NCBI RefSeq assembly: GCF_024171765.1
Contig: NZ_JAMTCI010000003.1
Coordinates: 62,001 to 126,000, forward strand
Direction of reading: 5' to 3'
DNA: 64,000 nucleotides
DNA from: Williamsia deligens
Lineage (GTDB): Bacteria > Actinomycetota > Actinomycetes > Mycobacteriales > Mycobacteriaceae
A model generated the notes under the pieces. It did not search any database. It had not been told where the DNA came from and was given only the letters and a program-made list of their open reading frames with translations. Of the stretch, positions 42,072 to 51,043 are shown piece after piece. The position numbers were made by a program, and so were the translations under genes. Position 1 is the stretch's first letter. Each line of letters begins with the position of its first letter.

Positions 42072-42537
42072 CCTGCTCTCGGATCCAGTCGACGATCCCG
42101 GGCGTGGCCGCCTCCACCTGATCCCGCACGACCGCGAAGTCGTCGGCGTCGCCGTAGTACGGGTCGGCCACGTCGAGGTCGTCGCCGTCGGCGTCGGGGT
42201 CGAAGCTGCGGAGCAGGCGGGTCCGGTCTCCGTCGCCGCGGCGCGCGAGCGCGCGGCGATGGCCCGAGTCGAGTGCGACGAACAGATCGGCGTCGTCGTG
42301 CTCCGGCCCGAGCACCGCCGCGCTGTGGGTGTCGTCGTAGCCGCCCTTGCGCAGCTCTGCGCGGGCGCGGTCGTCGGCGGGGTCGCCGACATGCCACGAC
42401 CCGGTGCCCGCGCTGTCGACGCGGACCTCGTCGGCGAGTCCGGCCTGCTCGACTGCCGCCGCGACGATGTGCTCGGCCATCGGGGACCGGCAGATGTTGC
42501 CGGTGCAGACGAAGGTGATGTGCAGCGGTGCGGTCAT
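42043..42537 (-). CDS. ptpA: Low-molecular-weight protein tyrosine phosphatase PtpA
   Basis: This 164-residue phosphatase has the C(X)5R loop VCTGNICRSP (Cys11 and Arg17) and the general acid in VADPYYGDADDF (Asp about 125). Length equals M. tuberculosis PtpA (163). The ATG overlaps the stop of the upstream HAD gene (ATGA), so kinase-like PtkA and PtpA are translationally coupled as in M. tuberculosis. It removes phosphate from tyrosine. In pathogens it is secreted; there is no export signal here. Confidence 0.92.
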   Translation of the reverse strand: MTAPLHITFVCTGNICRSPMAEHIVAAAVEQAGLADEVRVDSAGTGSWHVGDPADDRARAELRKGGYDDTHSAAVLGPEHDDADLFVALDSGHRRALARRGDGDRTRLLRSFDPDADGDDLDVADPYYGDADDFAVVRDQVEAATPGIVDWIREQVRTRPDPAR

Positions 42538-43250
42538 CGCGTCGCCGCCCCGGAGGTCGTGGCCTCGTCGAGGCCGAGGATCGCGCGCAGGTCCGCGACC
42601 GAGGCGACCGACCACTGGGCGTCGTCGACCTCGCCCGGGCGCGCGTACCCCCACTCGACGAAGACCGCCGGGATCCCGAACTCACCGGCGCCGTGCACGT
42701 CGTGGGAACGGTCGCCGACGATGATGACGTCGGCCGTCGGGTCCCCGGATCCGGCGGCGGTGACCCCGAGTTCGGCGAGGGCGTGGGCGACGACGTCACT
42801 CTTGCTGCGGCGGGTGCCGTCGTCGCTCGCGCCGGCGATGACGTCGAAGTGGCCGTCGAGGCCGAAGTGCTCGAGGATGCGTCGCGCGGTGGTCTCGTTC
42901 TTCGACGTCGACACGGCCATCCGGCGTCCGCTCGCGCGGAGGTCGCGCAGGAGGTCGTCCATCCCGGGGAACACGGAGTTCTCGCGCCAGCCGATCGTCG
43001 TGTAGCGGCCGCGGTAGGCGGTCATGGCCGCCTCGACGGTGTCGTCGTCGAGACCGAGTGCTGTGAACGTGTCCGACATCGGCGGTCCGGCGATCCCTGC
43101 CACCACCTCGGGGTCGGGCTCGGGCGCGCCGATCTCGGACAGTGCGTGGCGGAAACTGGCGGCGATGCCGTCGAACGAGTCGGTGATGGTGCCGTCGAGG
43201 TCGAAGAGGACGGTGGTGGACGGCGCGGCAGGGTCGGCGGGTACGGGCAC
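42534..43250 (-). CDS. ptkA: HAD-superfamily phosphatase-like protein (PtkA-like)
   Basis: This 238-residue protein has HAD motif I VLFDLDGTITDSFDG (about 15-29), motif II VSTSKNETT, a motif III lysine in RRSKSDVVA and motif IV VIIVGDRSHDVHGA. It is the positional and sequence counterpart of Rv2232, reported as the tyrosine kinase PtkA although built on a phosphoglycolate-phosphatase fold. The long disordered N-terminus of the M. tuberculosis protein is missing here. The GTG at 43250 is 30 nt from the divergent cobC-like start. It could equally act as a phosphatase. Confidence 0.82.
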   Translation of the reverse strand: MPVPADPAAPSTTVLFDLDGTITDSFDGIAASFRHALSEIGAPEPDPEVVAGIAGPPMSDTFTALGLDDDTVEAAMTAYRGRYTTIGWRENSVFPGMDDLLRDLRASGRRMAVSTSKNETTARRILEHFGLDGHFDVIAGASDDGTRRSKSDVVAHALAELGVTAAGSGDPTADVIIVGDRSHDVHGAGEFGIPAVFVEWGYARPGEVDDAQWSVASVADLRAILGLDEATTSGAATR

Positions 43251-43280
43251 GGTCCCATTGTCCCCGTAGGCTGGGCTGCC

Positions 43281-44393
43281 GTGACGCCCGGTGTGACGAG
43301 GTCCGACGATCTCGGGGACCGCTGGGTCGATCACGCCGGGGTCGAGGACCTCCGCCACCACGGTGACGTCGACGTCCGTCCCGGTATGCTGGATTTCGCC
43401 GTGAACGTCCGCGGCCGTACCCCGTCGTGGATCCGGGACATCCTGCGTGACCGCATCGACGACCTGTCGGTGTACCCGACTCCCGACGACGAGCAGGCGG
43501 CGGTCGACGCGATCGCCGTCGCCCACGGTCGCGACGCCGACGAGATCGCCGTGTTGGCCGGGGCCGCGGAGGGTTTCGCACTCGCCGCCGCGCTGCGGCC
43601 TCGACTCGCGGCGGTCATCGCCCCGTCGTTCACCGAGCCCGAACGCGTGCTGCGCGCGTCGGGGGTGCCCGTGACGCGGGTGGTCCTGCCGCCGCCGTGG
43701 CACCTGGAGGACGCCGTGGTCCCCGACGACGCCGACCTCGTGGTGATCGGCAACCCGACCAACCCCACGTCCGTGCTGCACGCCGCCGATGTGGTCGCGG
43801 GGATGTGCCGTCCCGGCCGGGTGGTGGTGGTCGACGAGGCCTTCGCCGACGTCACCCTCGCCGAGACGGGTTCTGCGGCAGGACGATCCGTCGACGGGTT
43901 CGTGGACGAGCCGGAGAGCGTCGCGGACCGCCGGCTGCCGGGGCTCGTCGTCCTGCGCAGCATCACCAAGACCTTCGCCGTCCCCGGACTGCGTGCCGGG
44001 TACGTGATCGGTGACCGCGACGTGGTGTCGCGGTTGGTGTCCGGGCGCCCGCATTGGCCTGTCGGGACGTTGCAGCTCGCGGTGGTCACCGCCGCACTCT
44101 CCGAGCGGGGTCACGCCCATGCCCGCGAGCAGGCGCGCGCGGTGCGCGTCGAGCGCGAGGCGATGGTGGACGCGTTGCGGGGGAGCGGGATCGAGGTGTG
44201 CGGCGACCCGTCGGCGTCCTTCGTGCTCGTCCGGGACGCGTCGGCGCAGCGCCGACGGGATCACCTGGCGGCGGCCGGCATCGCGGTCCGACGCGGCGAC
44301 ACGTTCCCCGGGCTCGGGCCCGGCCACCTCCGGCTCGCGGTGCGTCCGCCCGACGATGTCGCCACCCTCCTGCGGGCCTGGCCGCTGTCCTGA
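43281..44393 (+). CDS. cobC: PLP-dependent aminotransferase-fold enzyme, CobC-like (Rv2231c)
   Basis: This 370-residue class I/II aminotransferase-fold protein has PGMLDFAVNVRGRTPSW near the start, VVIGNPTNPTSVLH, VVVVDEAFADVTL and the PLP lysine in RSITKTFAVPGLRAGY (Lys230). It corresponds to Rv2231c, annotated CobC, which is related to L-threonine-O-3-phosphate decarboxylase and histidinol-phosphate aminotransferase. A role in making the aminopropanol arm attached by CobD fits. A TAGGCT box (43267) ends about 10 nt before the GTG, suggesting a very short leader. Confidence 0.85.
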   Translation: MTPGVTRSDDLGDRWVDHAGVEDLRHHGDVDVRPGMLDFAVNVRGRTPSWIRDILRDRIDDLSVYPTPDDEQAAVDAIAVAHGRDADEIAVLAGAAEGFALAAALRPRLAAVIAPSFTEPERVLRASGVPVTRVVLPPPWHLEDAVVPDDADLVVIGNPTNPTSVLHAADVVAGMCRPGRVVVVDEAFADVTLAETGSAAGRSVDGFVDEPESVADRRLPGLVVLRSITKTFAVPGLRAGYVIGDRDVVSRLVSGRPHWPVGTLQLAVVTAALSERGHAHAREQARAVRVEREAMVDALRGSGIEVCGDPSASFVLVRDASAQRRRDHLAAAGIAVRRGDTFPGLGPGHLRLAVRPPDDVATLLRAWPLS

Positions 44394-44443
44394 AGCAGCT
44401 CACCCGTTCCCAACCTCATCCCAGCTCACGAAAGGCGCACCCG

Positions 44444-45583
44444 ATGGCCGCAGTCGGAGAACTCGTCGACCTGCTCGACGCGCACTACCCGCCGCACCTC
44501 GCCGAGAGCTGGGACAGCGTCGGACTGGTCTGCGGCGACCCGCTGGACACGGTCACGGCGGTGCTCGTCTGCGTCGACGTCACCGACGCCGTCGTCGACC
44601 ACGCCATCGCCCACGGCATCGAACTGGTCGTCGCGCACCATCCGCTGTTGCTGCGCGGGGTCGACACCGTCGGCGCCCACACGCCCAAGGGACGCATCAT
44701 CCACCGGCTCGTGCGCGCAGGGTGCGCCCTCTACACCGCGCACACGAACGCCGACATCGCGCGGCCCGGCGTGTCCGACGCTCTCGCCGACGCGCTGGGC
44801 GTCCTCGACACCCGGCCGCTGCAGCCCACCACCGGACGCCCGCTGGACAAGTGGGTGGTCTTCGTCCCCGTCGACGACACCGAGGCTGTCGCCGACGCCA
44901 TGTTCCGTGCCGGCGCCGGGTCGATCGGTGACTACAGCCGCTGTCGCTGGCAGGTCACCGGCACCGGCGGGTTCCTGCCGGGTGACGGCGCCACCCCGCA
45001 CATCGGCACCGTCGGCGAGCAGGAGGAGGTGACCGAGGACCGCGTCGAGATGGTCGCCGACCCCGCCCGTCGCGAGGCGATCCGCGCCGCACTGCGCGAC
45101 GCCCATCCCTACGAGGAACCCGCCTACGACGTTCTCGTGGAGGCCGCCCCGGTCGAGGACCGAGGGCTCGGCCGCGTGGGCAGGCTCGCCGCCCCGACCA
45201 CACTCGGCGCGTTCGCGGAGCACGTCGCGGCGTCGCTGCGTCTGGCGCCGTGGGGCGTCCGTGTGGCCGGCGATCCCGACACGGAGGTCACCACCGTCGC
45301 GGTGTGTGGCGGGGCCGGTGACTCGCTGCTCGACGAGGCCACCGCCTCGGGCGCGCACGTGTACGTCACAGCCGACCTGCGCCACCACCCCGCCGACGAG
45401 CACCTGCGCGCCGGCGGTCCGGCGTTGGTCGACGCCGGCCACTGGGCCACCGAGTTCCCGTGGTGCGCGCAGGTGGCGGGTGTGGTGCGCGGGCACGATG
45501 CGTCGCTCGTCGTCGACGTGTTCACCGCGCCCACCGATCCGTTCACCGTCCACGCCGCCGGTGAGACGGACTACGGCGAGTAG
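44444..45583 (+). CDS. NIF3 / DUF34 family metal-binding protein (Rv2230c-like)
   Basis: This 379-residue protein contains the NIF3 metal-site motifs HHPLLLRG (about 66-73), TAHTNADIA, and a late DAGHWATEFPW. An inserted PII-like domain lies between (KWVVFVPVDDTEAVADAMFRAGAGSIGDYSRC). This is the long form of the family. The ATG has GAAAGG 8 nt upstream. It starts a same-strand run with the zinc-ribbon protein and the RNase HI-phosphatase fusion, in the order found in M. tuberculosis Rv2230c-Rv2228c. The exact reaction is unknown; GTP cyclohydrolase or metal-insertion roles have been proposed. Confidence 0.9.
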   Translation: MAAVGELVDLLDAHYPPHLAESWDSVGLVCGDPLDTVTAVLVCVDVTDAVVDHAIAHGIELVVAHHPLLLRGVDTVGAHTPKGRIIHRLVRAGCALYTAHTNADIARPGVSDALADALGVLDTRPLQPTTGRPLDKWVVFVPVDDTEAVADAMFRAGAGSIGDYSRCRWQVTGTGGFLPGDGATPHIGTVGEQEEVTEDRVEMVADPARREAIRAALRDAHPYEEPAYDVLVEAAPVEDRGLGRVGRLAAPTTLGAFAEHVAASLRLAPWGVRVAGDPDTEVTTVAVCGGAGDSLLDEATASGAHVYVTADLRHHPADEHLRAGGPALVDAGHWATEFPWCAQVAGVVRGHDASLVVDVFTAPTDPFTVHAAGETDYGE

Positions 45584-45641
45584 TGTCGCCGGGTCCGTAC
45601 CTGCACCGATATCTCCGCAACCGAGAGGACCCCTGTCGTCG

Positions 45642-46379
45642 ATGAGGGCCGATCCCGCCGCCCAGCGCGCACTGCTCGAACTCGCCGACGCCGACGCGGA
45701 GGTGGCGCGCGCAGCGCACCGCCGCAGTCACGCGCCGGAGGTCGCCGCCGTCGACGAACTCGTCGAGGCGTTGCGCGTGCATCGTGACGCCGCCGTCGCT
45801 GCGCAGATCGCATCCGAGGACCTCGACCGCGAGGTGCGTCGGATCGAGAACGAGATCGCCGTGCTGACGACGCGGGAGAGCAAGGACACCGCCCTGCGCG
45901 ACAGCGGGACGCTCCAGGGCAAGGCGCTGGTCGAGATCGGTCACGAGCTCACCGGCCTCGCCCGCCGTCGCGGACTGCTCGAGGAGGAGCAGCTCGAGGT
46001 GATGGAGCAGCAGGAGGCCACCGCCGCCGAGGAACTGCGGTCCGGCGCGCTGGTCACCCACACCGAGGAGCAGCTGGCGCAGGCGCGGGAGCGCGCCGAT
46101 GCGGTGGTCGGTGACATCGACGTGCAGGTGGCGTCCGCGGCACGACAGCGCGACGGGATCCGCGAGCGCGTGGAGCCCGCGTTGTTGGCGATCTACGACG
46201 GTCAGGCCGCCCGCGGTCGCGTCGGCGCCGGCTTGCTGCGTCAGGCCCGGTGCGGTGCCTGCCGCATGGAGATCGACCGGGGCACGCTGGCCCGCTACGC
46301 CAAGGCCGACGCCGACGAGGTGCTGCGCTGTGAGGAGTGCGGCGCCGTGATCGTCCGCACCCACGAGTCCGGGGTCTGA
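45642..46379 (+). CDS. Coiled-coil plus C4 zinc-ribbon protein (Rv2229c-like)
   Basis: This 245-residue protein is mainly a long charged coiled coil (about 5-180, for example ARRRGLLEEEQLEVMEQQ). It ends with a C4-type zinc ribbon, ARCGACRM ... LRCEECG (about 204-236). Length equals M. tuberculosis Rv2229c. The fold resembles HP0958/FlgZ-like proteins and may bind RNA or act as a scaffold. It lies between the NIF3 gene and the RNase HI fusion, with 2 nt between its stop and the next start. Confidence 0.88.
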   Translation: MRADPAAQRALLELADADAEVARAAHRRSHAPEVAAVDELVEALRVHRDAAVAAQIASEDLDREVRRIENEIAVLTTRESKDTALRDSGTLQGKALVEIGHELTGLARRRGLLEEEQLEVMEQQEATAAEELRSGALVTHTEEQLAQARERADAVVGDIDVQVASAARQRDGIRERVEPALLAIYDGQAARGRVGAGLLRQARCGACRMEIDRGTLARYAKADADEVLRCEECGAVIVRTHESGV

Positions 46380-46381
46380 GC

Positions 46382-47557
46382 GTGCGGGTGATCGTCGAGG
46401 CCGACGGTGGGTCGCGCGGGAATCCCGGTGTCGCGGGCTACGGCTCGGTCGTCTTCGACGCCGATCACTCCGCTGTGCTCGCCGAGCGCAAGGAGTACAT
46501 CGGGCGCGCCACCAACAACGTCGCCGAGTACCGCGGGTTGATCGCGGGACTCGAGGCCGCGCTCGAACTCGGTGCGGACGAGGTGTCGGTCCGGATGGAC
46601 TCCAAGCTCGTCGTCGAACAGATGTCGGGACGCTGGAAGGTCAAGCACCCGGACATGATCCCGTTGGCGCAGCGCGCCCAGGCGATCGTCGCGGACCTCT
46701 CGCATGTCGACTTCACGTGGATCCCGCGCAAGCAGAACTCCCACGCCGACCGCCTCGCCAACGAGGCCATGGACGCTCAGGCAGACGGTCAGGTCGCGAC
46801 GACGCCCGAGCCGGCCGCCCCCGCCGAGAAGACCGCCCCTGCACCGACGGCCGCTCCCGCCGAGAAGGCCGCGCAGACGGCACCGTCTGCGCCGACCACG
46901 AAGCCCGCCACCGAGACCGGCCCCGGCTGGACAGGTGCCATGGGCAAGCCGACCCGGCTGCTGTTGGTCCGACACGGCCAGACGGCGCTGTCGGTGGATC
47001 GCCGCTACAGCGGGCGCGGCAACCCCGAGCTGACGGCACTGGGTGTGCAGCAGGCCGATCGTGTGGCCCATCGCATCGCGTCGAAGGGCGGCATCGCGGC
47101 CATCGTGTCCAGCCCGCTGTCCCGCGCGCGGGCCACCGCCGACGCGATCGCCCGTCGCGTCGGGCTGCCGGTCCACGAGGTGGAGGGCTTCACCGAGACC
47201 GACTTCGGTGAGTGGGAGGGCCTCACGTTCATGGAGGCGACGCAGCGCGATCCGGAGCTGCACCGCGCATGGATGTCCGACACGTCGGTCGCCCCTCCGG
47301 GCGGCGAGAGCTTCGACGCGGTCACCGACCGCGTCCGCGCTGCGACCGCGCAGGTGGTCGACGAGTACGGCCCCGGCAACGTCGTCGTGGTCAGTCACGT
47401 GACGCCGATCAAAACCGTTCTGCGACATGCCCTCGACGTCGGGCCGTCGATCCTCTTCAAGCTCCACCTCGACCTGGCGTCCCTCTCCACCGCCGAGTTC
47501 TACGCCGACGGCGGCTCGTCCGTCCGTCTCGTCAACGACACGAACCACCTCGCCTGA
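46382..47557 (+). CDS. RNase HI fused to histidine phosphatase domain (Rv2228c-like)
   Basis: This 391-residue bifunctional protein has an N-terminal RNase HI domain with Asp8 (VEADGGSRGNPG), Glu49 (NNVAEYRG) and Asp73 (VRMDSKLV), closing with WIPRKQNSHADRLANEA. A Pro/Ala-rich linker of about 45 residues follows. Then comes a phosphoglycerate-mutase-like domain with LLLVRHGQT (about 193-201), ETDFGEWEG and VVVSHVTPIKT. In M. tuberculosis the same fusion has RNase H and alpha-ribazole-phosphatase (CobC-type) activity. The cobD and PLP enzyme nearby support a B12 link. The linker is longer than I remember for Rv2228c. Confidence 0.92.
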   Translation: MRVIVEADGGSRGNPGVAGYGSVVFDADHSAVLAERKEYIGRATNNVAEYRGLIAGLEAALELGADEVSVRMDSKLVVEQMSGRWKVKHPDMIPLAQRAQAIVADLSHVDFTWIPRKQNSHADRLANEAMDAQADGQVATTPEPAAPAEKTAPAPTAAPAEKAAQTAPSAPTTKPATETGPGWTGAMGKPTRLLLVRHGQTALSVDRRYSGRGNPELTALGVQQADRVAHRIASKGGIAAIVSSPLSRARATADAIARRVGLPVHEVEGFTETDFGEWEGLTFMEATQRDPELHRAWMSDTSVAPPGGESFDAVTDRVRAATAQVVDEYGPGNVVVVSHVTPIKTVLRHALDVGPSILFKLHLDLASLSTAEFYADGGSSVRLVNDTNHLA

Positions 47558-47575
47558 CATCCCGGTCGGCCGTCA

Positions 47576-47607
47576 CCCGACGCACGGAGTCCGTTGTGCG
47601 GTCGGGG
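47576..47607. terminator. Imperfect hairpin between convergent RNase HI fusion and P450 genes
   Basis: CCCGACGCAC pairs with GTGCGGTCGGG (one bulged G) around a 10-nt loop, followed by GTCTTCGG. It sits 18 nt after the plus-strand stop in a 118-nt convergent gap. It is a plausible terminator without a strong T-run. Confidence 0.4.
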
Positions 47608-47675
47608 TCTTCGGCTAGACCGCCATCGCCGCCGACCCGTTCGACCGACAGCCCGTGACATCCGGATGACCGCGG

Positions 47676-48983
47676 TCATCCGCGCAGACGCACCGGATAC
47701 GACGAGTACCCGTGCAGCACACGCGTGGTGCGACGGACCGGCTCGCCGTCTCGGACGAGGGTGGGGAACCGCTCGAACAACGTCTGCAGGCCGACCTCGG
47801 TCTCGGCGCGGGCCAGTGCGGCACCCAGGCAGAAGTGCCGACCGCCGGAGAATGCGTGGTGCTTGTTGGCGTTCTCACGCGACACGTCGAACCGGTCGGG
47901 GTCGGGGAACACCGACGGGTCACGATTGGCGCCGGCCAACACCAGCAGGATCAACCGGTCCGCGGGCAGGGTGGTCCCGGCGACGTCGGTCGCGCGGACG
48001 GCGGTCCGGGCCGTCATCTGCACCGGTGATCGCAACCGCAGCATCTCGTCGGCTGCGTTGGCCCAGAGATCGGGCTGCGCGGAGAGGATCTCGAGCTGGT
48101 CGCGGTGCGTGGTCAACAGGTCGATGCCACTGCCGAGGATGTTCACGGTCGTCTCGAAGCCAGCGGCGAGGACGAGGCCGGCCGTCGCCAGCAGCTCCTC
48201 CTCGGTGAGGGCGACGCCGTCGTCACGCGCGGCGATCAGCTGGCTCATGAGGTCGTCGCCGGGGGTGTCCCGCAGCCGGGCGAGGTGGCCGTGGAGCCAC
48301 TCGACGAACTTGCTCAGGCCCTCGTCGACACGGCGGTGTTCCGACCACGACAGACCGAGATCCAGGCTGGGTGCGGCGAGTTCGCCGAACTGCAGGACCA
48401 GGTCGCGCTCGTCCTCGGGCACTCCGAGGATGTCGCCGATCACCGCCACCGGGAGCCTCGCGCAGTACCGGTCGATGATGTCGACCACGCCCGTGTCGCC
48501 CTCGAGATCGTCGAGGAGGCGGTGCGCCGTCTGCTCGACGTTGTCGCGCATGGCCGCCACCGCTCGTACCGTGAACACCGAGGACACCAACCTGCGGTAG
48601 GTGGTGTGCGACGGGGGTTCCGTGGCCAGGAGGGACGGCGGCCGCAGTGGGTGCAGTCCGCCCGACCGCGTCCACTGCTCGACGGCGGCGATGAGCCTGG
48701 GCCCCTGCGGGCCCGACCCGGTGGTGCGGAAGTCGTCGGACCGCAACACATCTCGCACCACGCCGTGGTCGACGGTCACGTCCGCGAGCCTGCCCCGGGC
48801 GACCGGCCCCCGCGACCGGATCTCCCGGTGTACGGGCCCGGGATCGACACGGACCTGCGGGTCGCTGATGAGGCGGGCCTGGAGATCACCCAGCCGTGCA
48901 CCGACGGGAGCGACGGCGCGCACCACACCGTGGGTCGCCAGCCAGTTCACGCGTCGACGTGCGGACTGCAGGGGACTGGGCAT
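47676..48983 (-). CDS. Cytochrome P450, CYP140-like
   Basis: This 435-residue P450 has the I-helix AGFETTVN (about 250), the K-helix ExxR in EMLRLRSPVQ, and the haem loop FSGGRHFCLGAALARAE with Cys385. Overall similarity to M. tuberculosis CYP140A1 (Rv1880c) is high as I recall it, including the N-terminal WLATHGVVR and GDLQARLI. There is no membrane anchor. It is a soluble bacterial monooxygenase that needs ferredoxin; none is encoded nearby. AGGAGG lies 7 nt before the ATG. A 26-nt inverted repeat sits between it and the NmrA-like gene, so it probably has its own promoter. Confidence 0.88.
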   Translation of the reverse strand: MPSPLQSARRRVNWLATHGVVRAVAPVGARLGDLQARLISDPQVRVDPGPVHREIRSRGPVARGRLADVTVDHGVVRDVLRSDDFRTTGSGPQGPRLIAAVEQWTRSGGLHPLRPPSLLATEPPSHTTYRRLVSSVFTVRAVAAMRDNVEQTAHRLLDDLEGDTGVVDIIDRYCARLPVAVIGDILGVPEDERDLVLQFGELAAPSLDLGLSWSEHRRVDEGLSKFVEWLHGHLARLRDTPGDDLMSQLIAARDDGVALTEEELLATAGLVLAAGFETTVNILGSGIDLLTTHRDQLEILSAQPDLWANAADEMLRLRSPVQMTARTAVRATDVAGTTLPADRLILLVLAGANRDPSVFPDPDRFDVSRENANKHHAFSGGRHFCLGAALARAETEVGLQTLFERFPTLVRDGEPVRRTTRVLHGYSSYPVRLRG

Positions 48984-49031
48984 CGACTGCCTCCTGGATT
49001 CTTCGATCACTGTGTGGCACGGCGAGCGTAG

Positions 49032-49057
49032 CACTATTAAACAGCAGTTCAGTAGTG
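49032..49057. promoter_or_regulatory. Imperfect inverted repeat upstream of the P450 gene
   Basis: CACTATTAAAC (49032-49042) and GTTCAGTAGTG (49047-49057) pair at 9 of 11 positions around AGCA. The site is in an AT-rich patch 49 nt upstream of the P450 start. Size and symmetry resemble TetR-type operators. The dual-HTH TetR encoded 2 kb away is a candidate. Confidence 0.45.
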
Positions 49058-49097
49058 GTCGCCTCGCGCTCGACGCCGTGAACCGGGACGAACAGTG

Positions 49098-50087
49098 TCA
49101 GCGGTGGGTGTTCTGCACGCGTCGAGCCACCTCGCGTCGGGCGAACTCGCGGTAGCCGGTCGGGGCGCGGCCGAGCAGCGCCGGGAGGTGCGTCAGGTCG
49201 CCGACGGCCAGGCCGTGGGTGTCGTAGTAGGTCATCATCTGCACGTAGTTGTCGCGTGCCTCGCGCGGCCAGGAAGAGATGCCGCGCGCGTTCGACGCCT
49301 CCAGTGCTCCCCGCACCAGGTGGGGGCTGCGTCGTGGCGAGAGCGTGGGAATGGCCCGGGCGATCCCGCCGGCGAGGGCACCGGCGGCGGACAAAGGTGA
49401 GACGACCACCGTCGGGGGGAGTCGCACCGCGGTGACCGGGTGGCCCAGCGCGTCGGCGAACGCCTCTGCCATCGCGTCGCGGGTCAGTGTCTCGGTCGAC
49501 AGGTCGTAGGTCCTGCCCACGTGCTCGTCGGGTGCGAGGAGGACGGTGGCGGCGGCCTGGGCGACGTCCTCGACGTCGACGACGCCCATCGAGCTGGTCG
49601 TCGAGACCGGGTAGGGCATCAAGCCTCCGCGGATGAACTGCCAGAACTCCAGGTAGTTCTGCATGTAGTGCGACGGCCGCAGGACCGTCGTCGGGATGGG
49701 CTGCCCGGCGAGCAGCTTCTCCACGGATTCCTTCTGAGTGTGGTGGGACAGGTCGGTGATCTCGGGGTGGATGACGGAGTGGAACACCAGATGCGACAGG
49801 CCATGTCGCGCTCCCAGATCGATGATGCGCTCGGCGATCGGACCCTCGTCGATGATCTGGGTCGGCGCAGCGTGGTACATGCTGTCCGCGCCTCGCATCG
49901 CGTTGTCGAGGGTCGTCGGTTCACGCATGTCGCCCACGCGGAACTCGGTGGCCCCGTCCCGGCGTGCGATCGATGCCTGCGCCTCGTTCTTCACCAGTGC
50001 GCGGACGGTGCATCCCGCAGCGCTCAGGGCGCGGACGAGGGGTCGGCCGACGCCGCCGGCGGCGCTGGTGACGAGAACGGTGGACAT
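49098..50087 (-). CDS. NmrA-like NAD(P)-binding (atypical SDR) protein
   Basis: This 329-residue protein starts VLVTSAAGGVGRPLVRAL, a dinucleotide loop in which the usual TGATG is TSAAGG. It continues with VGDMREPTTLDNAMRGADSMYHAAP and LRPSHYMQNYLEFW, as in NmrA/TMR-type atypical SDRs. There is no clear YxxxK pair in the usual place. Such proteins are redox sensors or reductases. GAGGAG lies about 8 nt before the ATG. It lies 56 nt downstream of an SDR gene on the same strand. Confidence 0.82.
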   Translation of the reverse strand: MSTVLVTSAAGGVGRPLVRALSAAGCTVRALVKNEAQASIARRDGATEFRVGDMREPTTLDNAMRGADSMYHAAPTQIIDEGPIAERIIDLGARHGLSHLVFHSVIHPEITDLSHHTQKESVEKLLAGQPIPTTVLRPSHYMQNYLEFWQFIRGGLMPYPVSTTSSMGVVDVEDVAQAAATVLLAPDEHVGRTYDLSTETLTRDAMAEAFADALGHPVTAVRLPPTVVVSPLSAAGALAGGIARAIPTLSPRRSPHLVRGALEASNARGISSWPREARDNYVQMMTYYDTHGLAVGDLTHLPALLGRAPTGYREFARREVARRVQNTHR

Positions 50088-50143
50088 GGTCGGGCTCCTC
50101 TGTGAGTCGATCGGGACGAGTGGGGATCGGGGACGACGTCGGG

Positions 50144-50923
50144 TCAGCTGGAGGCGCGCATGGATCGCTGCAGCATGGGCAGCAGGACCCTGTTCGGTAC
50201 CGCGCGGGCGCCTGTTGCGGCGAGGGTGTTGCGTCGGCCGGAGATGACGTAGAGCGGTGGACGAGGCTTGTCCAGGGCCGCCAGAGCTGTTCGGGCCACG
50301 TGGTCGGGCGTCTGCATCGCCCCGACGATCGCGGCGTTGTCACCGATGACGTCGAAGAACTCGGTCTGCGTCGGACCGGGCGCGAGAGCCATCACGCGGA
50401 CGCCGTGGGGTCGGGCCTCGGCCCACAGTGCCTGGGTGAAGCTCAGCACGAACGTCTTCGCGGCGGCGTAGACAGCGAGTGTGGGGACGGGCTGGAACGC
50501 CGTGGTGCTCGAGACGTTGACGATGGTGCCCGAGCCCCGCGCGACCATCTCGGGCAGGAACGCGTGACAGACGTCGACCAGCGCGGCCACGTCGACGGCG
50601 AGAACGCGGTCGAGGTCGGCGGCGCCGGCGTCGACGAACGGTCCCTGCGTCGCGACCCCGGCGTTGTTGACGACCAGGTCGACGTCACCGCCGATCCTCT
50701 GCCGCAATCGCGCACCCGATCGGTGCCCGGCCAGGTCCGCGGTGACGACCTCGCAGGTGATGCCGTGCGCCGCCTCGAGTTCTGTTGCCAGTTCCCGCAA
50801 TCGGTCCTCGCGCCGGGCGACCAGCACGAGGTCCGACCCACGATCGGCCAGTTGACGTGCCAGGGCCCGGCCGATCCCCGAGCTGGCGCCGGTGATCAGC
50901 GATCGCGTCGGCGTGAAGGTCAT
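50144..50923 (-). CDS. Short-chain dehydrogenase/reductase (classical SDR)
   Basis: This 259-residue oxidoreductase has the cofactor loop TGASSGIG (about 11-18), VARREDRL suggesting NADP preference, NNAG near 89, catalytic SSTTAF with Tyr-x-x-x-Lys in VYAAAKTF (about 152-157), and APGPTQTEF. AGGA lies about 6 nt before the ATG. It is divergent from the TetR gene across a 120-nt gap rich in small dyads, so it is probably that repressor's target along with the NmrA-like gene. The substrate is unknown; SDR plus P450 suggests oxidation of a lipophilic or xenobiotic compound. Confidence 0.87.
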   Translation of the reverse strand: MTFTPTRSLITGASSGIGRALARQLADRGSDLVLVARREDRLRELATELEAAHGITCEVVTADLAGHRSGARLRQRIGGDVDLVVNNAGVATQGPFVDAGAADLDRVLAVDVAALVDVCHAFLPEMVARGSGTIVNVSSTTAFQPVPTLAVYAAAKTFVLSFTQALWAEARPHGVRVMALAPGPTQTEFFDVIGDNAAIVGAMQTPDHVARTALAALDKPRPPLYVISGRRNTLAATGARAVPNRVLLPMLQRSMRASS

Positions 50924-50970
50924 GGGGTTCCTCTGGGGTTCGCGTGTCGGCAGGGCGGGGCACACCCATA

Positions 50971-51011
50971 ATGCAAAAACTGCAGTCATCATGCAATAGT
51001 TCGCGCATTGC
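50971..51011. promoter_or_regulatory. AT-rich operator-like region between SDR and TetR genes
   Basis: Two dyads lie close together: TGCA-N5-TGCA at 50972-50984 and GCAAT-N9-ATTGC at 50993-51011. ATGCAA occurs twice in direct orientation (50971 and 50991, 20 nt apart). The region is much richer in A+T than its surroundings and sits 33 nt before the TetR start. Autoregulation and control of the divergent SDR gene are likely. Confidence 0.5.
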
Positions 51012-51043
51012 GGGTGGGGCTGTCCGGCTCGTAGGTTGTCGTC

